A stretch of 64,000 bases of DNA from Bugula neritina (lineage: Eukaryota > Bryozoa > Gymnolaemata > Cheilostomatida > Bugulidae): the NCBI GenBank assembly GCA_964035545.1, contig OZ037765.1:34051504-34115503 (forward strand), given 5' to 3'. Below, piece by piece: positions 27,701 to 38,332 of the stretch; within the stretch, counting starts at the first letter, position 1; each line of letters opens with the position of its first letter. The notes below the pieces were generated by a model that was not told where the DNA came from, ran no database searches, and worked only from the letters and a program-made list of their open reading frames with translations. A program made the position numbers and the translations under genes.

Positions 27701-29244
27701 GTATAGATATAACACAGTATTGTATTGTGTAGTATAGATATAGCACACTATTGTATTGTGTAGTATAGATATAGCACAGTATTATATTGTGTAGTATAGA
27801 TATAGCACACTGTCGTATTGTGTAGTATAGATATAGCACAGTATTGTATTAAATTTCATTTACTTAGTCATATAACTTTATTACTGTGCTTATAAAAAAA
27901 AGCATGAAGGAGTTATCTCAGCAAATAACAGCTCTAGAACACCTGCTAGTTTACAGTCAATATATTTCTACCAGTTTGTTTGTAGAATACCATAAAAATA
28001 CCTCCAACTAAAGAGAGCAAGTTTTTCCCAAACGCCGCGTGGTTGGCTACATTCAGGAAGTTGTAAATGCTTCTATCTGACCAATCAGAGGGCTGATAGC
28101 CGAGATACTTGGAGATGTTGTCCGTGACAGACACGACTTTCCCCTGGGAGTCCACAACAAACAGAAATGCCTCCATCTCCTGGAACAGAGAGACTTTATG
28201 CCAGATTCAGATGGAGAGTGATGTGTTATGAGTATATCTGTATGAGCTATCAATTTCATCAGAAATAAGGAATGAAAAACATTTTAGTATTAATTTTAGT
28301 TTGTATATAATAAAGTTACCTCCAGAGCAGGTGCAAACAGCTCAGTAGCAAGGACGGGTGGGTTGCTGGACGACACGTCCCCATCTTGTACCGGAGCATC
28401 AGCTACGCATGCTATATAAATTACAGGACATAGCAGTGTACATAGGGCAGATAACTCTTAAAACAAGTATGACACAAATTTGGAAAACCACTATTTCAGG
28501 AGATTTTACAATAACTTTGTGAGAAGAAAGAATATTTTAATCAGAATTTTTCTTGCAGATTGGAGTTATCTTTCTTATTTAGCACACTGCATTTAGTAGA
28601 CAACTTGTTCGACACGAGAATTAATACTCTGCAGATGTGATATTTTACTGCTTTTCTTTACAACCTGATCATAAATACGTTTTACTTCATTCAGATCTTG
28701 AATTTGTAAAAAGGCAGCATATTTTACAAATGGAATATTTACAATTAAATACCTGATGACTCATTAAGCCAAACCAATTTAATCAAAGTTTTTGGTTTAA
28801 AAATTGTGTCTAGTCTGAATTGTATAGTTAAACTTGACTTACTAATTGCAACATATGAAGTTATCCCACCCTGGATCATCATGGAATACTTCAGTTTTAT
28901 ATTTCATTGCTAATTTATGTCAATTGGTATTGCTTTTAGTTGAGTTATTTTATCATTTTAGATACCGACTTGTATGTTATACCAGAAAATTAACATTAAC
29001 AAACTCGACTTGAGTTGGACTTCTAATTGACTTGTAGCATTGACTTGACACTATTGTGCATGTGCTTGACACTACTGTGCATGTATTTGACACTACTGTG
29101 CATGTATTTGACACTACTGTGCATGTGCTTGACACTTCTGTGCATGTACTCACATTTGTTGAGGCAGATTATTTTCTTAGCAACCTCTTGCAATAGGAGA
29201 TCTTTATCTGAGGTCTTCGAATTGACACTAGGAGAAGACATCAT
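2698..29244 (-). CDS. NCOA-like: p160 nuclear receptor coactivator-like protein (NCOA1/2/3 family), 3' end unresolved
   Basis: Exons found, 5' to 3': 29244-29154, 28402-28320, 28179-28002, 25150-25079, 22614-22528, 22136-21944, 20999-20902, 10267-10114, 6555-6263, 4837-4580, 4126-4022, 2939-2698. All junctions are GT-AG and in phase, giving 618 codons without a stop. PAS-A starts near residue 59 (EMEAFLFVVDSQGKVVSVTD), followed by a KPSHFPCRM linker, SKMYLICVAQRV, and PAS-B ending in SSIYRLKLGSTQHVFVQT. A Ser/Pro-rich tail (exons 9-12) carries the LXXLL motif LRKLL at 558-562, followed by an acidic stretch as in p160 receptor boxes. The last exon ends in SDQHQLLK, resembling the start of another receptor box split by an intron. 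Family role: nuclear coactivators that bind ligand-activated receptors and recruit acetyltransferases. No bHLH exon was recognised. The ATG at 29244 may be internal, because an AG at 29248-29249 could be an acceptor. Downstream exons are unresolved or off the window. Confidence 0.82.
4874..4970. repeat. 19-bp minisatellite (TATACATCATATGTATTTA)
   Basis: About five copies in the NCOA-like intron, ending about 35 nt upstream (in the gene's sense) of the exon 10 acceptor at 4838. The unit is partly self-complementary. Confidence 0.92.
4971..5637. other. Intronic stretch with a CpG-richer segment
   Basis: NCOA-like intron sequence. From about 5140 to 5580 CpG is more frequent than in neighbouring DNA (for example TCACGCGTCAGTAAATCACG). 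This may mark a regulatory element or old transposon; no ORF or terminal repeat was seen. Confidence 0.3.
5638..5886. repeat. Polypurine tract with 22-bp array
   Basis: Nearly pure G/A on the plus strand. The last 175 bp form about eight copies of a 22-bp unit based on GGAGAGAAGGTTAGAAAG. In the NCOA-like transcript it reads as polypyrimidine. Confidence 0.93.
6117..6240. repeat. 14-bp array (ATGCTATACTCTGC) and TATACAGT inversions
   Basis: Five or six copies of a 14-bp unit, followed by inverted TATACAGTATAC words, starting about 20 nt past the 5' splice site of NCOA-like exon 9 (6262). Confidence 0.88.
6556..8955. repeat. 2.4-kb minisatellite, 21-bp unit
   Basis: About 114 head-to-tail copies based on AGTAATATATACAGTACACA plus G. 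Variants (TACAGAGAG, GTACGCAG, ATATGCAG, TATACAG) are arranged in longer repeated blocks. It fills most of NCOA-like intron 8, and its left end supplies the acceptor of exon 9. The ORFs of 600-900 codons here are artefacts of a stop-free 21-bp period. Confidence 0.98.
9066..9285. repeat. Imperfect AGT/ACT/GGT trinucleotide repeat
   Basis: Irregular mixture of AGT, AGC, ACT and a short GGT run in an NCOA-like intron. CTAGTACTAG words give local palindromes. Confidence 0.93.
9641..9742. repeat. (GA)n tract ending in a G run
   Basis: About 40 GA dinucleotides with two GATAGG interruptions, followed by a run of 12 or so G. Mirror-symmetric polypurine, in an NCOA-like intron. Confidence 0.96.
10858..11027. 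repeat. 20-bp minisatellite (CACATTACTTCCTTCCAGAA)
   Basis: About nine near-identical copies within NCOA-like intron 7. Confidence 0.95.
11131..11222. repeat. 15-bp repeat (GGTAACAATGGCACA)
   Basis: Six copies; complementary words (TGCCATTTGTGCC) recur inverted at about 11340-11370, so the two parts could pair. Confidence 0.92.
11230..12070. other. Intronic stretch without recognised feature
   Basis: NCOA-like intron 7. Two short plus-strand ORFs (about 60-80 codons near 11577-11869) show no family resemblance. Confidence 0.4.
12073..12240. repeat. 39-bp minisatellite
   Basis: Four copies built on ATATCATAGTTACTAACTAT followed by TACTCAGTACTATAACACT. Confidence 0.93.
12656..12772. repeat. 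15-bp minisatellite (AGAAATGGGCCAGTG)
   Basis: Eight copies, some with GGTCCA in place of GGGCCA. The period of 15 gives a false ORF. Confidence 0.95.
12790..14085. other. Intronic stretch without recognised feature
   Basis: AT-rich NCOA-like intron 7 sequence; no coding exon, RNA gene or tandem array was recognised on either strand. Confidence 0.4.
14096..14573. repeat. 15-bp minisatellite (CCTACAAACCCAGCA)
   Basis: 32 copies. Variant ACCCAGC dominates the left and centre and ACCTAGC the right. The 210-codon minus-strand frame (GAGFV/GARFV repeats) is an artefact of the period. Confidence 0.97.
14600..16690. other. Intronic stretch with a CpG-richer patch
   Basis: NCOA-like intron 7. It includes a small CAGCTACAGTCACACTGTCA repeat near 15350-15420 and a CpG-richer patch at about 15900-16160. 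Two opposed ORFs of about 60 codons flank the patch, each with one hydrophobic span; neither resembles a known protein. A nested promoter is possible but unproven. Confidence 0.3.
16694..16841. repeat. 10-bp repeat (AGAAGTGTAG)
   Basis: About 15 copies with GAAG/GCAG variants. Confidence 0.95.
16850..17635. other. Intronic stretch without recognised feature
   Basis: NCOA-like intron 7; nothing supportable was seen. Confidence 0.4.
17636..17720. repeat. 15-bp repeat (ACTATTACTTGTAGT)
   Basis: Five copies, degenerating to the right. Confidence 0.9.
18463..18682. repeat. 22-bp minisatellite
   Basis: About ten copies of TGCAGTAATACATTGTACTA or TTGC variants. Each unit contains a PstI-like CTGCAG palindrome. 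Confidence 0.95.
18737..19301. repeat. 19-bp minisatellite (GTATCAGCTAGTAGACAGG)
   Basis: About 30 copies with interspersed variants (GTGTC/GTATC, CAGG/CAAGG/GAGG). The order of variants repeats in blocks of several units, suggesting segmental expansion. Confidence 0.96.
19881..20058. repeat. About 21-bp repeat (CTACAGAGAGTACCACACAC)
   Basis: About eight imperfect copies in NCOA-like intron 7, followed by unremarkable sequence up to exon 7 at 20902. Confidence 0.9.
21037..21405. repeat. 13-bp repeat (TAGTAACAGAAGA)
   Basis: About 28 copies, ending 37 nt from the acceptor of NCOA-like exon 7. On the gene's strand the unit is T/C-rich (TCTTCTGTTACTA), so it extends the polypyrimidine side of the splice site. 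Confidence 0.95.
22627..22771. repeat. Imperfect CATTAC-based repeat
   Basis: CATTACCACTG / CATTACTAATA words alternate just upstream (gene sense) of the exon 5 acceptor at 22615. Confidence 0.85.
22772..25078. other. Intronic stretch with AT palindromes
   Basis: NCOA-like intron 4. It includes a run of TATAGTATATACTATATA palindromes at about 23395-23600 and a short CACCACTTGG/GGAAGTACACCACTG repeat at 24050-24115. A duplicated ATTACCTGxTGACCAGGGAT segment lies at 24728-24800. Confidence 0.5.
25675..25850. repeat. Degenerate 20-21-bp repeat (TTGCTATTTGCTACCTGCTT)
   Basis: About nine diverged copies in NCOA-like intron 3; an older array by its divergence. Confidence 0.85.
26976..27845. repeat. 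31-bp minisatellite
   Basis: About 28 copies of a unit containing ATTGTGTAGTATAGATATAG then CACACTATTGT, with repeating blocks of variants (ATAACACAG, ATAAATATAG). It lies in NCOA-like intron 3, about 160 nt past the exon 3 donor. Confidence 0.96.
29041..29150. repeat. 21-bp repeat (TTTGACACTACTGTGCATGT)
   Basis: Five copies. In the gene's sense the array starts within 5 nt of the 5' splice site of the first recognised NCOA-like exon (donor GT at 29153-29152). Confidence 0.93.
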
Positions 29245-29420
29245 TGTCTGATAATTCCCAACATCTCAAACAAGCTCCAGGTAGACCTGTAAGTCAAATA
29301 GTAAGTCTAAATAGTAAGTACAAGTATGAAGTAACTGAAACAAACATCTCCTTATATATATACATCACATCAAAAGTAAATATACAGTACATATAAGCAT
29401 GTACATTAATTGGTATTACA

Positions 29421-29515
29421 CAATACATATATACACAGCACATATATACACAGTACATATATACACAGCACATATATACACAGCACATATATACACAGCA
29501 CATATGTCCATAACA
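29421..29515. repeat. 15-bp repeat (ACATATATACACAGC)
   Basis: Six copies upstream of the first recognised NCOA-like exon. Confidence 0.92.
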
Positions 29516-30611
29516 TATGTCCACTACCCACTAGCTATCCTACATATTCAATTTACTTATGAAAGAAGAATGTAAACAATAAAATACTAACAAAGATAAA
29601 TAAAAGGTTATGATATTCACTGTCATCAATAGCCTTAGCTGCTTGCCCTGCAGATATTTTACGTGACAGCAGATAAAGAAAACAATGCAGCATAAACTGG
29701 AGTAGGACTAGAAGTTGACACTCTGTTTAATATATGTAATGATAATTTAATAGAGTGCCAATGTTCCCTGCTGCATTGTTGTTACAGTGATGTGAAAGTT
29801 TTTACTAGACTTTATATGCCAGAATGTTGGATTGTTTAGTCATTAGAGGTTTGCCACCAAATCACTACTATTATTAGTACTGGAGTAACTGATCCTATTA
29901 GTACTGGAATGACTGAAACTATTAGTACTGGAATTACTGAAACTATTAGTACTAGATTAACTGGTACTATTAGTACTGTAGTAACATGATGCACTGAAAT
30001 TGTCTTTCCTTGAAATGGGTTTCATCAGTCGGTAAGCATCAAGGATAATTTCAGATATTAGAAATTGGAACACAACCCATACCAGTCATCATAATTTGCT
30101 CAATTCTTGAAAGACTCCTGAAGACTTCCTAGCTGATAAAAATATGACACTTTGCAAAATTAAGCAAGAAGTAAATCAAATTTTAACTAAAAAGTGTCAA
30201 CATGACATTCTTAGCAGTTAGGCAATTTTTGAAAAGCAAAAATATAGTAATGGAGTTGAAATAGAATCTGAGTTTTCATGCACATTTAAAGCCTCTGTGA
30301 ATATTCTAGAGTGATTATAAATACGCTGCTCAGTAATACCAGTCCTACAGCCAGCTATGGCAAACTCCAACTTACCCTAGCTCTGATCAATACAACCTGA
30401 CATTAGCTCGCTTGGCAAGTGAGCTAGAGAGTACTTTACTAGGTGAGTACTTTACAAGGTGAGTTATGAGAATGGTATGCGAGAAGTACAGTATACTGCT
30501 GGTATCTGAGGAAGCCCTGTTACTCTCATTCCAGTTAATTGGTGAAAATAGTGCAAACAATACGCAAGTCCAGTGCTTCCTCCTTATCCCACTAAACTAG
30601 GGGTCCCAAAA
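29516..30611. other. Stretch without recognised gene
   Basis: AT-rich. A short degenerate repeat TATTAGTACTGGAxTxACTG occurs at 29870-29985. It may be 5' intron of the NCOA-like gene. Confidence 0.4.
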
Positions 30612-30709
30612 CCTCATTTTGTGACATAGTAGGACACCAAATTTAATTCACAGATCAATTGAATTTGGTCATTTTTTCCATACACACATACATAAGCCAC
30701 AAAATGAGG
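30612..30709. repeat. Inverted repeat, possible small hairpin element
   Basis: CCTCATTTTGTG at 30612-30623 is exactly complementary to CACAAAATGAGG at 30698-30709, with a 74-nt loop containing a further weak dyad (AATTCAC...GAATTTGG). It could be a degenerate foldback element; no target duplication was identified. Confidence 0.5.
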
Positions 30710-30745
30710 TCCAAGCCCTTTTCGTGACCTATGGAACTTCATGAG

Positions 30746-30820
30746 ATACAGGGGGCATAAGATACAGGGGGCATAAGATACAGAGGGCATAAGATACAGA
30801 GGGCATAAGATACAGAGGGC
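30746..30820. repeat. 16-bp repeat (GGGCATAAGATACAGA)
   Basis: Five copies next to the inverted repeat at 30612-30709. Confidence 0.92.
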
Positions 30821-30829
30821 GCATTTATT

Positions 30830-33800
30830 TAAAAACAAACTTGCCCAAACATCAAACTTAGCTAATTTTTTGTAAATATATAGATGCTGTTTAACAAGGA
30901 GGTTAAATAAAGTTATCAAGATTAAAACCAAGAGCCTTGAAGAGCTCAATGTTATTCTAGGATAGTGCTTAGTCACTATAGCAGATATTTAATCAAGAGA
31001 GACAACTTCTGTTAAAGTGTCTTAATATATATATCTACCGGACAGCTTCACTTGTACACTCTCAGATTACTTGTATTCAAACAAGCAACAACTTGTCAAA
31101 GTGAAAAACTATATGCTGAAGATGAGAATTTAGTGCAATGTAATTGAAGAGGGTATCTCGGTTATATAACCACAGTATCTTATTCAATAGAATAGACACG
31201 GAGTGCAATTGCTTGAACAACCAGAATAATACATTGAAAACCCTATTTGACACGATGTCATTATATTTAATAGGTTATCACTGTTCTGCAACATTCTGAT
31301 CTCACATGCTTCTCACTTTTTATTATGTTGATAATCTAGGCCTGGTTCACCTGAGAACATGTGGTGTGCCACGTAACATAACACTAGTAAGTGACAGTCT
31401 AACACTAGAAGCCTGTATAATATTGACTAAGTCAAGTCAGTGAAAAAATTTTTAATACAATAATCAAACAAGTTACTATAACAAAACTTTGACCATAAAA
31501 TTGCTAATGAGCTGAAGCTTATAGCTGTTCATTGAGGTGCTTAAGTGCTAAAATGTCGTGTTTCACTCTCAGTGAGGGCCTACAGCAGGTTGCTTAAAGT
31601 ACCGGTACCAGTTGCTTCAAAAGTGTTTTGATGTTTCTTTACCCAGTAGGTCTAGTTATTCTTACTAATATGCAAAATATTGAGAAAAACATGAAGATTG
31701 AGCTGCGACAACCACTTCAGAATTAAATGATTAAATACTATTTACTTGATACAAATTTATTGAACTTATAATAAATACCAAGCTGTAGAAAACATTCAGC
31801 CATATAGTGTTTGTATTTTATGAGGTTATTTTAAATTAATGATTAGGTGAATATATGGTTATTTTTAGGCACTTATCAGAATTGATCGATGGTGGTTTAA
31901 GTCACTCAGAATTACTCAAAAAAGCAGTTGAACTAATTTGAGTAAATCAACTAACTTATACGTAGCAGAGTAATAGTAACTGAGCTCAGGTCACTGCTAC
32001 AGCTTGCTATCGACAAAACCCATTGCGTTCTTGGAGGAGAATAGTTAATAAATTGAAAATGACAGTAAATAAAATTCTATTTTAGGCCAGTGTCAGGGTT
32101 GAGCAACATAATATTTCAGATGCTTGCATCTGGGATCATTAAATGCAAAGACACAATGAGATTTACAACACTTGAGGTGTAACTACTTATAACTCTATTT
32201 ACTGATAGGAAAACTTGGACTGCATGAATTCAAATTATTTAATAGGACTTTCTCAAAAAACTATTATATAGACATTTTCTAATCATATACTACTTGAATT
32301 AAATAATAATTATCAGTTGTCAGTTCAGCAATAAACTCCATAATCGTATTTCCTGATACAACAAAAACATGACAGTGATTATTAGGATTCAACTTGCTTT
32401 TAGAATTGACCTAAGACTCTTACACTGAAGATGCGACTCAAAGATTTGAGATTTACATCCATGTTGACAATGTAACCAGAAATGTTGCACTCACACTCAA
32501 TGACTCATAGTAATAGTAACAGTAACAGTGATCTTGATAATCAGTTATACTGATATTGACTTTACTGATAATAATGTTTATATTGACTGTAACTTTCAAT
32601 ACTACAGTAAAACCTCAGAAATAAAAACTGAGACATTAGCTGCTCTCACAGTGAGACTCGGTGACCGAGTATGAAACCATTACTAGGAGCATACAACTAC
32701 ATAAACTAAATTCATAACTGAAACTGACACACAACAAGAACCAGCAGTGAGGGAACATAATGCAAATGATTATGTCTGCAGGTGCTACTATTGCAGTTCC
32801 ACTGCAACTTCAACTTTGATAAAAGTTTCACTATGATTCTAAACATGAGTCTAATATCAATATGTACTAGATTTGAATATCATTTAGTTTTACACAGTTT
32901 ATAACTACTGTTTGATTAACTCATAGTCACTCTGTTTAAAATATGCTCACTATGACTGTCAAGTCCTTTATAGTAAATCAATATGAATTTTCAAACTGAG
33001 TTACTCGATGAATAACTTACTGTCAGGAATTACTCTTACAGTTACTGTAAATGTTGGTGTGACTGTAACTGTGAGTGTTAGTTTGATTTTTTTCCCCAAT
33101 TCTACAATTTTTGGTTCAACTTAATCTTAGGTTTATTGATTTGATACTTATACATGACTTGTAGTTGTAGATTATAACTTACTGAGTTACTTACTATTAG
33201 TATTACCATTAGCATTAGTACTACAAAATACTATGAGTGAGTAACTTAGTAGCTTACATAAATTTGGTCATAATAATAACCTTACAGTTACACAGTTAGC
33301 AAAACTAAATTATTTTCCTTCTTAAACCTTACTTATTAATATTAATTCATAATTGTAAACTGTAACCGAGTGCAATGGAACCATACACTGTACAGTCATT
33401 GTCAATGTTGCAGTGACTGTGAGTTAGTTACTGTTGATGTTACACATACTGCTAGTGCTAGTGTTACACTTACTGTTGAACTTACTTTTCGATTCATACG
33501 TTGAGAATTACTATAACCATTAGTGTTTACTGCTTTAGTTACAAACTAAAACTTACAGCAAGTGAAACAGTAACTGTAAGTGTTACTGTTGGACTTAGTG
33601 TTACTCAATTATACTTGCAGTTAGTGTTACATTGGTCTTACTGTAAAACTCAGTCACTGTCTGCCAATGTTATCTCCACACTGAACTTCCCTAGAGGAAA
33701 GAAGGAGTGTGCCACTGTCAAATTCAATCACAATGTATCAATGTCACTATCACTATGAGTATGAGTATGACTGCGACACTCATTTTCACACTAACCAAAC

Positions 33801-34690
33801 TCACTCTCAGACCGAGACTGTGTCAGTGCAAGACTGAGTGTGAGTGCCACTCTGACTCACTCAGTATCATTGTAGTGCCAGCTAATTTGAAAATAAATTA
33901 ATTTTAAAATAGTTAAAGTAAAACTAAAAGTAAAACTAAAAGTAAAAGACAAAAAGTGAAATATTAAATAAAAAATATACCTGTCTGTGGAACTGGAAAT
34001 AGTCAGATACGTATAAAACTATAGCAGTAAAATAATGTGAGATGTAACTTGGGGTTTATAGAATTGCTGATAGTTAATTAGAATATTATATAAAACTTAA
34101 AACCATGCTGTATTCACACTACTAGTACTACAATCAATAGCTATTAAATTTAATCGTAGTTGATAACGTTTACACTTTTTGCAAGAAATACAGGTATGCA
34201 TGCTTGCTACTTTTAGCCTGCAGAAACAATACATGAATTTGAAAGGAACAGCGGGATCAGCTTGCTGCCCGTAAAATCTTTGAAATATCTGGTTTTTGCT
34301 TTACAAAAAATAAGACAACTCCAAAGGTTTTGTCTTAAACAGCCAGAATAGAATGTAAGCAGCTAAGTGTTTACTGTGTAGCCTATTATACTATTATAAT
34401 AGTAGTAAAAGTATGCATACATAACTACGACACTCCTATTTTATAATGGCTCAATTTTGTTGTCCAATTAGTACTAGAACAATATATTCCTGTTTGGCTG
34501 TTTGAAGAATGTATCCCAGATAATAATGCGATCACAGGTATCCTTGTATACAATACACCTACATAAAAATTATGTAGTATATTGTAATAATTCAATATAT
34601 AAATTGATATATAAATTATTATTTACATAAATATATACCCCATGCACATAAATATATACCCCACATAAACAGATCCCACATAATTATTAT
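30830..34690. other. AT-rich stretch with cryptic simple sequence, no gene seen
   Basis: No coding exon was recognised on either strand. From about 32480 to 33870 the sequence is saturated with GTTACTGT, AGTGTTACT, CACTGTCA and related words in both orientations without a fixed period. An upstream bHLH exon of the NCOA-like gene would be expected here if it exists, but none was found. Confidence 0.5.
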
Positions 34691-34695
34691 ATACG

Positions 34696-34718
34696 TGTTT
34701 GTGCGTGTGCGTGTGCGT

Positions 34719-34783
<65 letters not shown>
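34696..34783. repeat. (GTGTGC)n / (GT)n microsatellite
   Basis: Five or six GTGTGC units followed by about 28 GT dinucleotides, some 340 bp upstream of the NDUFAB1 start codon. Confidence 0.97.
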
Positions 34784-34784
<1 letters not shown>

Positions 34785-35122
34785 CCATGTATAATATTCA
34801 CACGATATTGTTTCTAGAAACAGTTTAAAAATTTTTCATCATTAGTCAAAATTGCTTTGTATATAACTAATTTTGGAAATAGGCCAATAAATATAAATAA
34901 GCACTATGCTATTGGAGTAAACGGTTCTTCGTGAAAATAGGCTACGGAGTTGTTCTACCTTCTACTCTTGGCCAGCAATATCTGCTATAGTCAGAGTTTA
35001 AGTCGTAGCGAGCCCATTTATCTTGGTAATTTGTTTTATAATTTTCAGAAAATTTCCAAGAACTAAGTGGCTTATTGAGTAATTCAATTTAAAATCTATA
35101 GAAGGTAATATTATCTAGAGCT

Positions 35123-36794
35123 ATGACTACTCGAAATGCAATTTGCAAATATTTAATTTTGCTGCAACAAAATTTAAAAACAGGTAATGCGCTTTCTCTA
35201 AACACATGGCAGTGTAATTTTCGAAGAAGCGTACATTTGCGAGTTCCACTTCTATTCCGAAAGCCGTCAGACTCAGTATCACCACGAACATGGAATCTGG
35301 ATCTCCGAGTGTCTCCAAATTCTCCATCACAAGTAATTTAGCATTAAATTTAAAAATTTATTTGAGCTTTTTTCAAGTTATTATTGAAAGAAGCTATAGC
35401 AATAACTCGTCTTTGACTTATTCAATAAGTCAAAGAAGATGAGTTTTCTCACAAAGTGAAAGTGAAAAACGTTTTTGAAATTGATAATCAAAATGATAAT
35501 ATAAATAAATATTAAATTAATATTAATCTATGACCTTTGTTTTACCAAGCTATAGCTTCTAAGTCTATGGCCTAGCCGAAGGCTGCTCTCAAGAGTTTTT
35601 TCTACAAATATTACTTACAAATTCCAGTAATAAATTGCATTAGCTGGTAAGTTATAGATATTCATTCACTTGAGATTATTATTATTTCAGATTCAATCTG
35701 TTCGACTATGCTCTTCTAAAGAAACTGATATTTCTAACAGAGTGTTGGAATGTATCCGTCAGTTTGACAAGCTCGGTGCAAAGTCAGCAGAGGTATGGTC
35801 GGTGACTCAGCTCATGACTCATCTGTGTACTGTATGACTCATCTATATACTGTATGACTCAGCTGTATACTGTATGACTCATCTATATACTGTATGACTC
35901 AGCTGTATACTGTATGACTCATCTATATACTGTATGATTCAACTGTGTACTGTATGACTCAGCCATATACTGTATGACTCATCTATATACTGTATGACTT
36001 AGCCATATACTCTATGATTCGGTTATATACTGTATACAAGTTACACAGTTGTGATTAGCTGAGAGTTCATTTGGTTGTGTGACCATTACACTCGTCACAT
36101 ATATTTTATTATGTTAATTTACTTTGACTCTACTTTGCAGGTTGAGTTGAACAGTCGGTTTGCTCAGGACCTGTCTATGGACAGTCTGGATCACGTGGAG
36201 ATGATCATGTCTATAGAAGATGAGTTTGGTTAGCTATTCCTTGCATTACTCTACTTTTAATTTTCCAAAGTGTGATGGAATATTCATATAATCATTCAAA
36301 GTTAATTTTAGATAAAAATAAATAAAATTAAATAATGGTTGTTTTATATGTCTTTGAAAGTGGATATAGTTTTTATCAGTAGCTCTTTTGTTAGTTGCAG
36401 GAATCAACAGTATCAATAATGTTTGCTCTTTGCTTCTGATTGACTCCCAAAGCAAGATTAGCTAGAAGAACTTTTATTTCCTGGAGTGTTACTAGCTATA
36501 GTGGTTTATATTGAGCTGTATATAATAACAAATTATTCTCTACTGTACATGATATGGTTTAATAATGTTTATGTTTCCATTAGCCTGAGTGTCATGTTGC
36601 CTTCTAACTGTAACTGGCCAATTCTCATTGTCGCCTAATCTATATAATAAAAGCAGCTGGACATGTTTAGTATGCTGTATTTGGTGTCTTGTATTTTAGG
36701 AGTTGAAATACCGGATGCTGAGCTAGAAAGTATGGATACGCCAGCTAAAATTGTCGAGTATTTAATAAACAAAGCAGATCTTCCAAATCTGTAG
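35123..36794 (+). CDS. NDUFAB1: Mitochondrial acyl carrier protein / complex I subunit NDUFAB1
   Basis: Four exons: 35123-35332, 35691-35792, 36141-36228, 36700-36794, phases 0, 0 and 1; 164 aa, close to the usual animal length of about 156. The first ~75 residues are basic and poor in acid, as expected of a mitochondrial presequence. The carrier domain follows (TDISNRVLECIRQFDKL, DLSMDSLDHVEMIMSIEDEF, MDTPAKIVEYL). The phosphopantetheine attachment serine is Ser119 in the Asp-Ser-Leu motif at 118-120. In this family the protein carries acyl chains for mitochondrial fatty acid and lipoate synthesis, and is a structural subunit of complex I and a partner of LYR proteins. Intron 2 is largely a 20-bp minisatellite starting about 15 nt after the 5' splice site. 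An AATAAA lies at 37140, 346 nt past the stop. Confidence 0.95.
35810..36035. repeat. 20-bp minisatellite in NDUFAB1 intron 2
   Basis: About 11 copies of CTGTATGACTCATCTATATA with alternating CAGCTGTATA variants, starting about 15 nt after the exon 2 donor at 35793. Confidence 0.95.
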
Positions 36795-38332
36795 TTGTCA
36801 GCTTGTGCAATGAAACCTACACCTACAGAACATAGAACATTCGTGTATTGAGAACTCATTGGTGTGGTGTGTCTGCTTTGGCAATTTCTATACATTTTAT
36901 TCTTACTAGTTCAACTTTTTTTGAAATTAATTTCTACAAAGTGTACAATGTGTTGTTTTTGCAGTTCATTTTCGTTGTGGAGAACACGTTGTGATCATTC
37001 ATGCCTTATAATGTGAGCCTATTGAAATATAACTCCCTTATGTATTAAATTATACTTCTGCTTATGGCGTGAGCCTGTCTACTAACTGCAAGGCTCTTTC
37101 TACTCTTTGACCAATTAGAAGTCTCGAGTTTCACTTTTAAATAAAGATGTTATGAGCTTGCCTGGGGACATACTGTCTTGAACTATTCCAGGGATCTGCG
37201 TCTTTCGCTAGGTTATTTGGCTACTTAACTATAGAGATAAGACAACTCTTTAGTGGAAAACGTAGCCGCAACGAGAATAACCCATAATATTTTAGGCTGT
37301 CAATAATGGTTGGGGCTTCCCAACATAATCTGTAACTTTGTGCGATTAAGTACCGAGGCTATTGGCCCCTGTTCAAAGAGCTGCATAGAATTATAACATT
37401 AACTAGGGAGATTGAGCAATACACGTTGCATTTTGCAACTTGATTGACAAAAGCAATTTATGTTTAAGATGTTATTTTAATTTTATATATGTTTTAGTAA
37501 TGCCAGTTTAATGTTAGACATTCTGTGCAATCAAGTATTGTTGCATGACCCGATAACTGACATAATCATAATGATTATCATAATATGAAATAATAATATC
37601 AATATGAATAAAATGATGATAATATTCATGATGATGATGAGTTCATCATTATCATTATGATCATTATAAATTTTATTTTTTATCAAAGTTATCAAAGATC
37701 TGCAAAATGCAGATTTTTTATTTTTGCTTAGCTTGGGTTTGTATTTTTTAGTTTGGAAAGTGTTGATTTATTTTGTAACATGAACAAGGCAATTTTTATA
37801 TAAAATCTTTTTTAGAATTACTACTAGTACCACTAATAGCGATATTAAAAACAAACTCAAACTGCAACTCTGCACCTTCTTGGAGAATCAGAATAAATTT
37901 AAATGATAATATAATATTGTTGATATTAATATAAATAAAACTAAATTTAATTTAGTTTTACCATAAGGCATAAAGAATAAGCCTAAGGATAAGGCTATAT
38001 CAACTGTTTTTTTATTAATGTTACCATTAGGATATTGAATTGAATACCCACAAAATTGAAGATGAAAATTCACCAGAATTCCTATTCATAAATTGGTATT
38101 TAAATGAGCAATACTTATACTAAATTAATCATAGTCATAACGATGATATAAATATAACAATGGTTTTCATTATCATATTGAGTGTGGCAATAAGATTCAT
38201 GTTGTAATAGTGTCATAAGGATTATCATTATGGCTATACCTCATTAATATGTTATGTGATTTGCAAATAAGAGAGCTAAAAGTGGTGTGAGGCTGCAGAC
38301 ATGTATTAGTTTGGTTTGATTAGGTACACAAG
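36795..38332. other. NDUFAB1 3' region and MLX upstream region
   Basis: AT-rich intergenic DNA. At 37540-37690 and 38120-38240 there are irregular ATCATTATGATNAT words (cryptic simplicity). No ORF of interest was seen; the MLX promoter presumably lies in the right part. Confidence 0.4.
37140..37145 (+). promoter_or_regulatory. Candidate poly(A) signal of NDUFAB1
   Basis: AATAAA 346 nt downstream of the NDUFAB1 stop codon; assignment by position only. Confidence 0.45.

Noticed and set aside
26976-27845. CRISPR-like appearance of the 31-bp array (also 50032-50340)
   Set aside because: Units are contiguous with no unique spacers, and the genome is eukaryotic.
30614-30976. 120-codon minus ORF
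   Set aside because: Includes the 16-bp repeat and the inverted repeat; no recognisable domain.
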